Below, piece after piece: positions 6,679-6,945 of a stretch of 6,945 nt of DNA (the stretch's first letter is position 1; every line of letters begins with the position of its first letter). The translations under genes were made by a program, and so were the position numbers. The DNA is taken from positions 1 through 6,945 of the forward strand of contig QIKG01000262.1 of NCBI GenBank assembly GCA_003232965.1. The letters are read 5' to 3'. The DNA comes from Oceanospirillales bacterium. GTDB lineage: Bacteria; Pseudomonadota; Gammaproteobacteria; Xanthomonadales; SZUA-36. A model generated the notes under the pieces. It was not told the DNA's origin and made no database searches. It saw only the letters and a program-made list of their open reading frames with translations.

Positions 6679-6945
6679 GTATTTCTGATGCGCCTTGAAC
6701 ATAAGATGCAATAGCATTCACAACAGTCGATAGTTGTATTCCTCCAGCACCGATAGTAACACCTACCCCAAGTGGTGCGCCATTAGCATCAAATTGTGGT
6801 ATTGCAGACAAAACAGAAGCTGTTGTTCTCATTTGTCCACTAATAATACTGGTCGCCGTTGCCAAAGGCATAAAGGCATTCAGCTCTATATCTTCCATTT
6901 GGTTTAGCTGTAGGTTCGCGCTACTTCCCACCCCCAGCGTACTAT
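6666..6945 (-). pseudogene. Tc toxin subunit A, upstream fragment in a different frame, cut by window edge
   Basis: This is the part of the same TcA gene just before the pore-forming helices. From the window edge the frame reads about 93 codons (ending ...GASEILSYQ at 6668) that look like TcA: LQLNQMEDIELNAFMP, AIPQFDANGAPLGVGVTIGA and VVNAIASYVQGASEILS fit the usual segment with a glycine-rich turn and an alanine-rich helix. After about 6668 this frame continues to a stop near 6545, but the residues no longer resemble the family, while the neighbouring frame does. There is no start here; the GTG at 6931 is internal. Most of a TcA gene, usually several kilobases, should lie to the right of the window. 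It is called a pseudogene because of the frame break, although a sequence error would give the same picture. Confidence 0.75.

Noticed and set aside
6535..6717. 60-residue minus-strand open frame in the third frame at the TcA break
   Set aside because: It is neither of the two frames with TcA homology and has no family resemblance.

Overview
The window looks like a piece of a gammaproteobacterial chromosome. The evidence is the gene order map–glnD–dapD, which is the order known from Escherichia coli and relatives, and the close residue-by-residue match of all three products to the enterobacterial proteins as I remember them. Base composition is moderate. I cannot name the genus; a marine, free-living or host-associated gammaproteobacterium is compatible, but that is inference.

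Layout. (1) Positions 1-852, minus strand: the N-terminal 284 residues of an RND-type periplasmic adaptor (HlyD/AcrA-like membrane fusion protein), cut by the left window edge. (2) A 110-bp divergent intergenic region. (3) Positions 963-5268, plus strand, a tight housekeeping run: map (type I methionine aminopeptidase), glnD (PII uridylyltransferase/uridylyl-removing enzyme) and dapD (tetrahydrodipicolinate N-succinyltransferase, lysine and peptidoglycan precursor synthesis). (4) A 53-bp convergent gap holding GC-rich, mutually exclusive hairpins. (5) Positions 5322-6945, minus strand: the 3' end of a Tc (ABC) toxin subunit A gene, covering the end of the central region, the pore-forming helices and the TcB-binding domain. 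It is split by a frame change near 6665 and cut by the right window edge.

The three housekeeping genes probably form one transcription unit: map and glnD are 10 bp apart, and glnD and dapD are close and in the same frame. They need not share a pathway; the order is a conserved chromosomal neighbourhood. The adaptor is transcribed away from them. The TcA remnant converges on dapD and is the accessory element here.

Two points deserve most attention. First, the TcA gene is interrupted by a frame change in an otherwise well-conserved region, so it is either a pseudogene or a sequence error. Second, dapD has no canonical start codon in its own frame upstream of its conserved N-terminal residues, whereas a well-placed ATG with a possible Shine-Dalgarno sequence lies just upstream in another frame. 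I found no tRNA, rRNA, CRISPR array, insertion sequence or wholly new system in this window.
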